Origin: Pavlovales sp. CCMP2436
Taxonomy: Eukaryota; Haptophyta; Pavlovophyceae; Pavlovales
DNA: 11,696 bases
Assembly: GCA_026770615.1 (NCBI GenBank)
Contig: MU631527.1
Location: forward strand, 223,907-235,602
Reading direction: 5' to 3'
The notes beneath the pieces were generated by a model, which had not been told where the DNA came from, searched no databases, and saw only the letters and a list, made by a program, of their open reading frames with translations. This document shows positions 1 to 6,624 of the stretch, one piece after another. The position numbers were made by a program, and so were the translations under genes. Numbering within the stretch: the first letter of the stretch is position 1; each line of letters begins with the position of its first letter.

Positions 1-250
1 GGGGGGGGAGTTATACCAAGGGTCAGCTTCAGAGGTTCGTTGCGTGTGCAGTCCCCTGGATGACGAAACATAGAAAACAGATAGAAAGATAGAATACAGA
101 TACAGTCCCCTAAAGATAGAATACAGATAGGCGCATCGTCAGCCACAGCCGTCTCTATTAATAGCGTCAGCCACAGCAATCTCTATTAATGGAAGAATCT
201 CAATTAAAATGTTACAGTTGTGAGAATTATAGTTCCAAGGGCAGCAGGTG
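1..250. repeat. AT-rich leader with two short tandem repeats
   Basis: The stretch starts with a run of eight G. The phrase gatagaatacagata occurs twice around 88-128, each time next to a cagtcccct phrase. A 28-bp unit (cgtcagccacag...ctctattaat) is present twice at 137-164 and 165-192 with only a few differences. I see no gene here; the short open frames are not supported by composition or motifs. Confidence 0.6.
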
Positions 251-277
251 TGTCCAGTCCCACAGGTGATCAGATCA

Positions 278-338
278 AAGGGGTGGGGGGGTGAAGGGTT
301 GGGTGGGGGTAAAGGGTGGGTGGGATTGGGAGGGGGGG
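278..338 (+). other. G-quadruplex-prone G-rich tract
   Basis: The plus strand carries many runs of three or more G separated by short loops (ggg ttggg tggggg taaaggg tgggtggg attggg agggggggg). This fits the G3+N1-7 quadruplex pattern several times over. It is followed at about 360-410 by a (GCC/GCA)-type triplet stretch. Whether it forms in the cell or regulates anything cannot be seen. Confidence 0.55.
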
Positions 339-479
339 GTCCTGCCGGTACCTCTATTGCCCCCGCCTCCGCTTCCGCCGCCGCAGCCGCCGCCACCGCA
401 GCCACATCCCCCCTCGCGCTGCCGCCCGCGTATCCGCGCGATGGAACGGGAGCGCCCCCCCGCCTGTTTTATAAAATGT

Positions 480-889
480 GGGGAGTTCTGATATTACAAT
501 TTTTTAATACTTAATATATACCCAATGGAAGCAAACTGCTCATCATTATAAAGTACTCCCCGCGCCAAAAGGTACGTCTCATTGGGTACACACCACGTAT
601 GGAGGCCTTCCCTTTGCCCCCGCCGGCTGAAAGTTAGGGCCCAGTCGCCTGGGACCTGAGGCACATTTAGCTAACTGACAAGCACCCAATAATAAAAGAA
701 AATGAGTGTTAACACAAATAAATAAATAAATCTGATGGTTCTTATTAAAAAGTCACCTTTCGCCCTCTCCGTTCACCCTCGCGAGCACGCGTCGCAGTGT
801 GCGGTAAAACGCCCCCATGGCCCGATGCCCCCCTCCAAATGGGTGCGAGAGGAGGGGGGCGTTTATCCCGATCACGTGCACGCACAGTC

Positions 890-890
<1 letters not shown>
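480..890. other. No gene seen; mixed AT-rich and GC-rich spacer
   Basis: This stretch has an AT-rich part (about 480-600 and 665-735, including a short AAAT repeat near 713-732) and GC-rich patches. I find no open frame with a recognisable motif, no RNA gene and no clear inverted repeat. Confidence 0.4.
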
Positions 891-892
<2 letters not shown>

Positions 893-922
<30 letters not shown>

Positions 923-1145
923 CTTTATTATCATTATTATTATTAGTATTAGTATTCGTGATCGTATTCGTATTCGTATTCGTATTATTGTTATTATTAT
1001 TATTATTATTATTGTTATTATAACTTACAACGTTATTGTTGTTGTTATTGTTATTGCTGTTGTTGTTATTATTGGTTTTGTTGTTATTTTTGATATTATT
1101 CGAATTGGTGCGATTGTGATCGTTATTATTAGTATTATGATGATT
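893..1145. repeat. Long (ATT/TTA)n microsatellite with GTATTC and GTT variants
   Basis: The core, about 893-1020, is nearly pure TTA trinucleotide with blocks of attagt, gtattc and gttatt variants. The tract then degrades into gtt/att-rich sequence up to about 1145. Translated frames give poly-Ile, poly-Leu or poly-Asn, which are products of the repeat and not genes. The ordered variants (TTA block, GTATTC block, TTA block, GTT block) suggest repeated slippage of mutated units. Confidence 0.9.
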
Positions 1146-1384
1146 CATATTTGGGTGTTACCTTACTAGCTAGCTAACTAACTTAATAAATCTAACTATT
1201 ACCTGTGCCAGCGCTGCGTGGGTGCCCAACTCTCCAGCTCGCCGACCCCCTCCCCCAGCCCTCCTCCATCCTCGCCCCGCCCCTTGGGGGGTGTGTACCC
1301 CCCGTACCCACCGTAGCCCCCGTAGCCGCTAAACCCCCCGAAGAGTGCAGGCGGAAGCGAGGTGTGCGAGAGTGCGCGTACTGC
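1146..1384. other. No supported gene; short CCCCGTA-type repeat
   Basis: Near 1300-1330 a 9-base phrase (ccgtacccaccgtagcccccgtagcc type) repeats about three times. It would read as Gly-Gly-Tyr repeats on the minus strand. The block is too short and too simple to support a protein, and no splice context was found. Confidence 0.35.
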
Positions 1385-1560
1385 CACTGCCCCCCCGAAA
1401 GAGTGCCCTGTCGGAATTTATATGATTATAAAATAGTTATTTAATATTTCAACTGCCCCCCCCCTTGAAAGAATGACCTCTCACAATTGAGATCATTACA
1501 AAGTAAATATATAACGAGCCACTGCCCCCCCCCCTCGAAAGAGTGACATTCGCATTCACA
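1385..1560 (+). repeat. Three-copy diverged tandem repeat led by a C-tract
   Basis: Three units begin with (c/a)actg, a run of 7-12 C, and a gaaagartga box, starting near 1385, 1451 and 1520. Each of the first two is followed by an AT-rich spacer, giving a period of about 67-70 bp. The units differ in C-tract length and in the AT-rich part. The function is unknown. Confidence 0.6.
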
Positions 1561-1985
1561 AAGAGAACAGATGGTTGGAGATAGATTGGGATTGGGGTTT
1601 GCTCAGGTGGGGAGTAGGTGGGGCCAGGGCTGGGGTGGTGGCGGGGGCGGGGACGAGGGCTAACATTCGCGCTGTGACTATGACTAGCGCTAGGACTTGC
1701 GCTAGGACTAGAGGCAAAGTAGGTTTAGGAACAGTTTCATAGTTTGAGGTGCGCCTCACCAACCACGAATAAATGCAGTCTTGTCGGAGCCTGTGTCGGC
1801 GGTGGCAATACACGCGCGCCCGCACCGGTCCGCCCACCGCCCGCTGCCGAGCCCTTGTTGATTAGTTAGGCGAGGGAGAGGAACGGAGGTCAGAGGGTTA
1901 CATGGATCAGGGGGGTGGGAGTATAGCTAGTCAGATGGGAACCATATATATATTATCCTTTATACTTCTATACAAAAGCAATTAC
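1561..1985. other. Unassigned spacer, possible intron of the PGAP1-like gene
   Basis: This follows, on the minus strand, a good donor (GGG|GTAATT) ending the second exon of the PGAP1-like gene, so it may be that gene's next intron. It contains a small repeat gcgctaggact (about 1686-1710) and a GC-rich patch near 1800-1850. No minus-strand segment with the GHSMGG lipase signature was found between 1 and 1985. Confidence 0.35.
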
Positions 1986-2184
1986 CCCTTTCCTGCCCGT
2001 GACAGCAGCCTCGGCAGCATCCCTCGCCTCTGCAGCCTCGCGGGCGGCTGACGCAGCGAGTGCTGAGAGCTGTGAGTCGTGCCTCAGCGTGAGCAGCCTC
2101 AGGGCGTCGCTCACTGCTGCTGCCTGCGATTCGGCGATGGCGCCGTGGTACGCGACGTCAGACTGTCCAAACTCCAGGGCGTAC
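1986..2184 (-). CDS. PGAP1-like GPI inositol-deacylase, exon 2 (partial gene)
   Basis: This 199-nt exon continues exon 1 in phase: exon 1 leaves two bases (AT), and the first base here (G) completes an ATG codon. It encodes YALEFGQSDVAYHG, which resembles the family's FAVDFNEExxALHG block after the first beta strand of the alpha/beta hydrolase. An Ala/Glu/Arg-rich helical stretch follows (SAREAAEARDAAEAA-like). The acceptor is CTTCAACACAG|GTACGC; the donor is GGG|GTAATT and leaves phase 0. A second acceptor with the same CACAG|GTACGC sequence lies 39 nt upstream (exon start 2223) and is also in frame, adding 13 residues. The GHSMGG serine motif expected next in the family is absent from the window. 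The open frame runs on only six codons past the donor. Confidence 0.55.
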
Positions 2185-2362
2185 CTGTGTTGAAGGGGTG
2201 GGGGGGTGGCAGTCAGAGCGTACCTGTGCATGCGTGTGTGCGCGCGCGCGTGTGTGTGTATGTGCACGCGCGCACGCGCACTTGCGTGTGTGTGTGTGTG
2301 TGTGTGCGTTGCTTGTTGTGTGTGTTTTGGGGAGGGAGGGAGGGGTGGGGGGTTGCGCGCAC
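2185..2362 (-). other. Intron of the PGAP1-like gene, filled by a GT/CA microsatellite
   Basis: This is a predicted GT-AG intron of 178 nt. The donor AT|GTGCGCGC is the only phase-2 donor I found in that stretch, and the only phase that keeps exon 2 open. Most of the intron (about 2226-2325) is a (GT)n/(GC)n alternating purine-pyrimidine tract on the plus strand, a sequence type that can form Z-DNA. Open frames on both strands through this tract are repeat artefacts. Confidence 0.55.
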
Positions 2363-2886
2363 ATGGCCAGTGGTGGCACGGTCGAGAGCGAGGGCCTTGC
2401 GCCGCCGCCCGCGCCTCGCACAAAGCCTTTTCCCATCGTGCCGTTCACCGCGCCAGCCGCGGCCATCTCCGCGTACGCGGCGGCGAGCGCCTTGGCCTGC
2501 GTCCACTCGCCGCGGTGGCCGGGTACGAAGAGGACCGCCGACCCGCCGAGGACGCGTTGCGGATCGCGCGGCGCACCGCCGCCCTCCTCGAGATGAAGCA
2601 GGCGAAAGCGGCCGGCCGGGTCCTCGTGCACCACGTGCGCAACCGGGTGCGCGCTCAGGCGCTCGCAGGTGGGCGGCGGGGGCAGGCGGGCCGCCGCGCC
2701 GAGCTGCAGAAGTCGCTCGGCCTCAGGGCCGCCGGCCGCAGCCGACACGAGCACGAGCTGGTGCGCGCGCTCTCTGCCGTAGAGTAGCGCGGCGTGCAGC
2801 GCACCCACGGCAGCGAACACGATTACCAGTGGCACCCCGAAGCCCCTCGCCGGCGTACCCCGTGCCGCCGCGCGTCCCGCCTCCAT
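2363..2886 (-). CDS. PGAP1-like GPI inositol-deacylase, exon 1 (5' end of gene)
   Basis: PGAP1/BST1 enzymes are ER membrane alpha/beta hydrolases that remove the acyl chain from the inositol of GPI anchors. The start is the ATG at 2886, with A at -3 and G at +4. Residues 17-37 (VPLVIVFAAVGALHAALLYG) form one hydrophobic segment after a basic N-terminus, as expected for the family's N-terminal anchor. Residues 93-101 (RFRLLHLEE) and 117-126 (AVLFVPGHRG), followed by WTQAKALAAAY, align by eye with the family's YxLYLYGEG...PVLFIPGNAGSYKQVRSLA region. Asn is replaced by His in PGN(A/R)G. About 174 codons lie in this exon. The catalytic Ser motif would be in a later exon that I cannot find. Assignment is from memory of the family pattern; a divergent alpha/beta hydrolase is the alternative. 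Confidence 0.6.
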
Positions 2887-3135
2887 CTTCGGTTGAAAGT
2901 GAAACTTGTGACGTTAGTTATTGAGGAACGCGGGAAATCTGCATCACTAGGTGAGAAACTCTCACTCGGATCAAGGGAGAGCACGGATACCGTCCCCACC
3001 ACTGGGGCTGATCAGGCAACCGACAATCGACGACTCTCAGCTGGCGTGCTGGCCGACGTCCACCCGCTGCATTGCAGAGGCTGTGATCGTGTGTGCGCGT
3101 GTGTGCGTGTGGTGATGGGGGGGGGGGAGAGGGGG
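2887..3135. other. Upstream region of the PGAP1-like gene, nothing specific seen
   Basis: This is the 5' side of the minus-strand gene. It ends in a short GT-rich patch and a G-run (about 3090-3127) next to the hairpin element. No TATA-like box at a convincing distance and no coding signature were seen. Confidence 0.3.
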
Positions 3136-3290
3136 CCGGCTCTTAGAAAAGGCGTAACGTACGGGGATTATCCGTGGGCCCCCGGGGGCCCCGTGGGCCC
3201 CCGGGATATGTGACAAGTTAGTTATATGTTAGTCACATAGGCGCCTCCGGCGGGGCCCCCGGGGGCCCTGCGGGGCTTTCTAAGAGCCGG
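3136..3290. mobile_element. 155-bp hairpin MITE with an 8-bp target site duplication
   Basis: The ends are perfect inverted repeats (CCGGCTCTTAGAAA at the left; TTTCTAAGAGCCGG at the right, 3277-3290). The element is flanked directly by the same 8 bases, agaggggg, at 3128-3135 and 3291-3298. Inside, GC-rich GGGCCCCCGGGGGCCC-type blocks on both sides of an AT-rich centre can pair, so most of the element could fold as one hairpin. An 8-bp duplication is typical of hAT elements, but the terminal bases are not a classic hAT end. The flanking G-rich sequence weakens the duplication evidence. No coding capacity. Confidence 0.65.
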
Positions 3291-3680
3291 AGAGGGGGGA
3301 GGGGGGAGGAGTCAGCAACAGTTGAGTAAGAGGCTGTGATCGCAGGCAATAAGAAGCCCTGATAATAATTAGAATAAGCCGAGCCTCGTTTCATGTGCAT
3401 TTCAATCATGGTGACCGACATGCGGCGCATGGCGTGACGCGCTTATACCCACCGGGCCTGTCCACCCATTCCGAGAAAAACTTTTTTCTATGAAAGTAAC
3501 CAACTAGTTAGTCAAGTAAGTTCTATAGAGAACCCCCCCTATCATTAATATATACTAATAATATAACGACTGGCCAATTGGGGCGATGGGTATTGGGTAC
3601 TTATTAATACATATTTGCCAATATAGATTTGCCTGTAATTATTTATGTCATATATATATATATAGGCGCTGATCGCAGAC
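3291..3680. other. AT-rich intergenic sequence with a solo MITE-end fragment and a (TA)n run
   Basis: At 3338-3355 there is gatcgcaggcaataagaa, which matches 17 of 18 bases of the terminal repeat of the MITE at 9683-9847; no second end was found nearby. A TATA run covers 3650-3664. No gene signature is visible. This lies between the two divergent genes. Confidence 0.5.
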
Positions 3681-3689
3681 CCACGGCGT

Positions 3690-3990
3690 GGACTGCTCAA
3701 CGTCATCGCTCTACAACGCGGTCGCGTTGAAAGTGATGCGCTCTGCGAGCAGCTCGGTGCTCGAGCAAATCGGCTCTGAGATGAAACTCAGAGGCAAGAA
3801 ACGTGCAGTTGCATGTCCTGGACGCGCGCTTGCAACAGGTGAAGCCTCAGGCACGCGCCCGCCTCGATGTTCGTCGTCGCGACGACGACGAACGGTCGTA
3901 AGATCGGTAGGCAGGCGCTCGCGCGCGCCGAAGCGACGCACGTGTTCCGGTGCACCCTCTAGTGCGCGCGCTGGCACTCGGCGGTCGTAG
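3690..3990 (+). pseudogene. Possible degraded coding segment
   Basis: The composition switches here from AT-rich to GC-rich coding-like. In one frame the segment gives short blocks such as VESDALCEQLGARANRL and, after a frame change, VLDARLQQVKPQARARLDV. These look like charged helical or coiled-coil protein, but in-frame stops and frame changes break them. The 100-codon open frame from 3688 is in a different frame and is Arg/Ser-rich, which suggests a shadow. It could be a decayed gene or an upstream exon of the plus-strand gene. I do not recognise a family. Confidence 0.2.
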
Positions 3991-4020
3991 GGTTATGAAG
4001 ATGTGCGCCCGACGATTTTA

Positions 4021-4040
4021 ATCCAAACCTAGGTTTGGAT
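4021..4040. promoter_or_regulatory. Perfect 20-bp palindrome upstream of the plus-strand gene
   Basis: The sequence atccaaacctaggtttggat equals its own reverse complement (10-bp arms, no loop). Weaker symmetry continues outside it (tttt on the left, aaat on the right). It lies about 120 bp before the proposed ATG at 4162, so a dimeric protein binding site is possible. That role is inference; only the symmetry is seen. Confidence 0.45.
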
Positions 4041-4161
4041 GAAATTGATTTTGCGCAATTTTCATGATGAGGAGTGTTCCTTGCCCGAATCATTTTCGCG
4101 GCCGAATCGTTCGAAAGTTGGTCACCTCTGCCGCCCAAGGGTGCGGTCTGAGATCGACACC

Positions 4162-4378
4162 ATGCTCCGCGCGCTCGCCGCCAAGGCGGCACCGCGCAGC
4201 GCGGCGTTGCGCCCGCTGGCCACCATGCGCATCTCGCCAGGGCCGATGAAGCGCGGCCTCGCCGCACCGCACGCGGCCGCCGGGCAGCCCTTCAAGTCCT
4301 CAAAGCACAGCCGCGGAGCAGCCACCAAGCAGCGCAAGTACGCCAATGGGCAGCGGAAGGTGACGGGCACCTCGTCGG
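4162..4378 (+). CDS. Putative first exon, Arg/Ala-rich N-terminus, unknown product
   Basis: The start is the ATG at 4162, with A at -3. The first residues (MLRALAAKAAPRSAALRPLA) are rich in Arg, Ala, Leu and Ser with no acidic residue, as in mitochondrial targeting peptides. A basic stretch follows (KSSKHSRGAATKQRKYANGQRK). The donor proposed is TCGG|GTGCGC after phase 1, because it joins in frame to the acceptor CTCGCAG|GTTGCATC at 4649/4650. The open frame could also read on to a stop at 4599 through a poly-Ala stretch, so an intronless 145-residue version is the alternative. No known domain is recognised. It heads the plus-strand locus that later carries the C2H2 finger. Confidence 0.35.
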
Positions 4379-4649
4379 GTGCGCTCGCCCACGCAGCCGC
4401 CGCCGCCGCAGCCGCCGCGGCCGCGCTCGCAGTCGTGACGAAGCAGACGCTGCCCGCCGAGTGTGCGCCAGCAACTCAGGAAGGGGCTTCTTCGTCACTT
4501 GATGATGCTAATGATGATGCGCACCCAGATGAAACACCCCCCTCTCGACTGCCCTTCACCCGCGCCGATTGCAGCCGCTTGACACGCGCCCTACCCTGAG
4601 GGCGGCTGCGTACGCTTTTGCGACAACACACTGCGACCCGCCCTCGCAG

Positions 4650-4930
4650 GTTGCATCGGCTCGGCTATCTCGCGACGTCTCTTCCGCCCAGTGAAAGAGA
4701 CGGCTCTGTGGAAGGGCGATGATATCGTCGCCCTCATCGATGCAAGCGAGAACTCCGGCTTCAACGACCACGGCCTCGCCCCCGACAAGCTGCTGGCGTC
4801 CTCGTGCCAGTCCCGGCTCTACGGCTTGCAGGAGCAGTCCCCAAATTTGAGCGTGGAGACAACGGCCTTCGCCTCGCTGGCAATGCCGTCGCGGACCAAA
4901 GTGGCGCTCTCCACCACGTGGGTCATCACG
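4650..4930 (+). CDS. Putative second exon, unknown product
   Basis: This is a 281-nt segment entered at CTCGCAG| and left at ATCACG|GTGCGC in phase 0. It encodes SRRLFRPVKETALWKGDD, then IVALIDASENSGFNDHG, then residues rich in Ser, Leu and Ala. The frame is open throughout, with balanced amino-acid use unlike the Arg-rich shadows around it. No motif is recognised. The frame is also open upstream of the acceptor to about 4587, so the left boundary is uncertain. The splice-based joins to 4378 and to 5056 both keep the frame, which is the main support. Confidence 0.4.
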
Positions 4931-5055
4931 GTGCGCTCGCAAAGCGACCCTCGCCCGCCTCCCTCTCCCCTTGCTCCTCACGTTATGCACAGCGACCCTC
5001 GCCCACCTCCCTCTCATCTTCCCCCCTCACGTTACGCACGCGGCAGCCCTCGCAG
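4931..5055 (+). other. Predicted 125-bp intron made largely of a 48-bp direct repeat
   Basis: The borders are ACG|GTGCGC and CCTCGCAG|GAC. Inside, a 48-bp unit beginning agcgaccctcgccc and ending cacgtta(t/c)gcac is present twice in tandem, at 4943-4990 and 4991-5038, with small differences. Pyrimidine-rich sequence precedes the acceptor. The intron length therefore doubled at some point without touching either splice site. Confidence 0.5.
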
Positions 5056-5142
5056 GACAACGCCGGTTCAACTACGTGTCTCGCGGACGCGCACAAGGCG
5101 ACCGAGCGCCTCTTGCCCTTCGCCCACCTGTCAGAGCTCTAG
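5056..5142 (+). pseudogene. Third coding segment ending in an in-frame TAG
   Basis: Reads in phase from the previous exon as DNAGSTTCLADAHK, then ATERLLPFAHLSEL, and then TAG at 5140-5142. No donor near the stop would avoid it. Coding-like sequence resumes about 20 bases later in another frame, so the stop together with a nearby frame change looks like damage and not a natural C-terminus. If it were real, the protein from 4162 would be about 194 residues. Confidence 0.35.
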
Positions 5143-5603
5143 ATTTACGTCAAGGCGAACAGAGTCCGGCGTGGACGAGGTCTGCGCGACGGGTCTCCTC
5201 GCCGCGTGCGCCAGTGTCGACCTCATGTACGATGGCGGTGCGCCCACATCGCGATTCGGCACCGGCCCACATCGCGATTCGGCACCGGCCCCGCGTGTAC
5301 TGTTGCCATGCGGCTCTTCGATTTGGCTCCGGACAACGACGCTACGGCGAGGAGGGCGCTCGGCACCTACGAGTACGCGCGCCCGACGGGCGCCGCCTCG
5401 CGTGTTCTCTGGGACCATTCCTTTGAGCTAATCTCCTTGCTCGTCGCGAGCGGGACAGCCACGATCTGCGTCGAGGGAGCTGTCGAGGGCAAGGCGCTGC
5501 GTTCGTGCTTGCACAAGTCGGCCCGCCTTGATGCGCGCGCCGCTGCGCCCGAGGTGTACGAATTTCAGGGTGACGCCAACCCGCTCGGCTTGGACCGCTA
5601 CGG
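5143..5603 (+). pseudogene. Fourth coding segment, broken by a 23-bp tandem duplication
   Basis: From about 5160 one frame reads ESGVDEVCATGLLAACASVD and on to DLMYDGG. After 5289 a different frame reads FDLAPDNDATARRALGTYEY, then VLWDHSFELISLLVASGTAT, ending at GLDRY. Between them the 23-mer starting cccacatcgcg is present twice (5243-5265, 5266-5288). Counting out one copy brings both halves into one frame, so the duplication is a frameshift. The exon ends at a clear donor, CTACGG|GTGAGA (5603/5604), phase 2. No domain is recognised. Confidence 0.45.
5243..5288 (+). repeat. 23-bp perfect tandem duplication
   Basis: Two identical copies, 5243-5265 and 5266-5288, begin cccacatcgcgattcggc. 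As 23 is not a multiple of 3, the duplication shifts the reading frame of the plus-strand gene. The perfect identity suggests a recent event or an assembly error. Confidence 0.85.
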
Positions 5604-5732
5604 GTGAGAGCTGCGGCAGCAACAATCCCCCCACCATGCGCGCGCCCAGCTGCCCGTGCGCATGACTGATCCGGGCGCCTCTGACTTGGCGCACGCTGCT
5701 CAACCTTGCGTGCCCGTGCCCTCCTCGCACAG
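5604..5732 (+). other. Predicted 129-bp intron of the plus-strand gene
   Basis: The borders are CGG|GTGAGA and CTCCTCGCACAG|GCTATATG. Splicing joins TAC GG|G CTA TAT and continues the frame as RYGLYVGQCKAGG, a smooth protein continuation. The acceptor has a good pyrimidine-rich lead. This is one of the best-supported introns in the window. Confidence 0.6.
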
Positions 5733-6307
5733 GCTATATGTCGGACAGTGCAAAGCGGGCGGACAGCTGGCATTTTTCGTCTTCACGCACTCAGCCGGGG
5801 CGGCGCTTTTCGGCCGTTAGGGGACCTTGGACATGCGCACGCTCAAGCTGCGCTGCCTCCAGGCGCGCACGAACCTCTTACGCGCCCAAGTGGGCCTGCC
5901 TCTGGTCCCCGCGGAGGCGTCTGAGCTTCTGGCCTTCGCGTGTGACCGCTCGCCATCCACCCACACACACACGCCGGACAGTGCATAGCGGGCGGACGGC
6001 TGGCATTTTCGTCTACACGCCCTCAGCCGGGGCGGCGATTTTTGGCCGTTGGGGGACCTTGGACATGCGCGCGCTCAAGCTGCGCTGCCTCCAGGCGCGC
6101 ACAAACCTCTTACGCGCCCAAGCGGGCCTGCCTCTGGTCCCCGCGGAGGCGTCTGAGCTTCTGGCCTTCGCGGGTGACCGCCCGCCATCCACCCACACAC
6201 GCGCCCTTGAGATGCAGGCGCTACCCGCAGCACAGGCAGTCTCGCACTACCGCGCCTCCCTCGCAACGCGCCCGCAGACCCACAGCGTGGACACCCTAGA
6301 GAACCAG
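5733..6307 (+). pseudogene. Fifth coding segment with an internal 233-bp tandem duplication, a stop and a frameshift
   Basis: From the acceptor, copy 1 reads GLYVGQCKAGGQLAFFVFTH, then SAGAALFGR and a TAG, then continues in the same frame as GTLDMRTLKLRCLQARTNLL. In copy 2 the TAG position is TGG (Trp), so the stop is a G-to-A change. Copy 2 lacks one T in a five-T run, which shifts its frame. After that it is open as GRWGTLDMRALKLRCLQ and on to PQTHSVDTLENQ at 6307. The segment leaves at GAACCAG|GTGATT in phase 0. The downstream half could still be used from the ATG at 6065. No family recognised. Confidence 0.45.
5742..6203 (+). repeat. 233-bp tandem duplication (two copies, ~95% alike)
   Basis: Copy 1 spans about 5742-5974 and copy 2 about 5975-6203. 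Both start cggacagtgca and end in a ccacacacacrcgc run, where short repeat slippage is seen. The spacing is 233 bp at the start and 232 bp after a single-T deletion in copy 2. Neither length is a multiple of three, so the duplication disrupts the frame. The copies differ at roughly a dozen positions, so the event is not brand new. Confidence 0.85.
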
Positions 6308-6573
6308 GTGATTCTCCTTCTACTCCTTTAATTGCCACTAGAAGTTAGTGCTGCTAATCATGGGAGTAAGAATGAAACGGTTTATTATATTATTGCTTCT
6401 CCTTCTACTCCTTTAATTGCCACTAGAAGTTAGTGCTGCTAATCATGGGAGTAAGAATGAAACGGTTTATTATATTATTGCACAAATTATTATTGTCGTT
6501 ATTTTAGGATGATGATGATGCTGCTGCAGTTAGGTCTACTGATATATTTGTACCTCTACCACTGCTCAGCCAG
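6308..6573 (+). repeat. Intron copy 1, with a perfect 85-bp internal duplication
   Basis: It begins GTGATTCTCC and ends GCTCAGCCAG. The 85-bp blocks 6312-6396 and 6397-6481 are identical. Without one of them the copy is 181 bp. The branch-point-like box is tactgat instead of tactaac. It is followed by exon-like spacer a (6574 to about 6624; AWYKACPQTHDKTSGT then a stop). Confidence 0.8.
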
Positions 6574-6624
6574 GCCTGGTACAAGGCGTGCCCGCAGACT
6601 CACGATAAGACCTCCGGCACGTAG

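Noticed and set aside
278..338. Telomeric repeat
   Set aside because: The G-rich tract has no regular TTAGGG or TTTAGGG period; only irregular G-runs.
139..514. Pro/Gly-rich open frames around the G-rich tract
   Set aside because: Composition follows the G-run and GCC triplets; no splice or motif support.
735..1169. Open frames of poly-Ile, poly-Leu and poly-Asn on both strands
   Set aside because: They are the six-frame reading of an (ATT)n microsatellite; no other coding evidence.
1199..1387. Minus-strand frame with GYGGYGGYGGY
   Set aside because: It comes from a 9-base repeat over about 30 bases and is too short to call a glycine-rich protein.
1556..1837. Minus-strand 93-codon frame
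   Set aside because: Low-complexity Leu/Ala/Val/Pro repeats from the gcgctaggact repeat; no continuity with the PGAP1-like exons.
2079..2924. Long plus-strand open frames of up to 281 codons
   Set aside because: They are antisense to the PGAP1-like exons, rich in Arg/Pro/Val-Cys from GC bias and the GT repeat, and have no recognisable motif.
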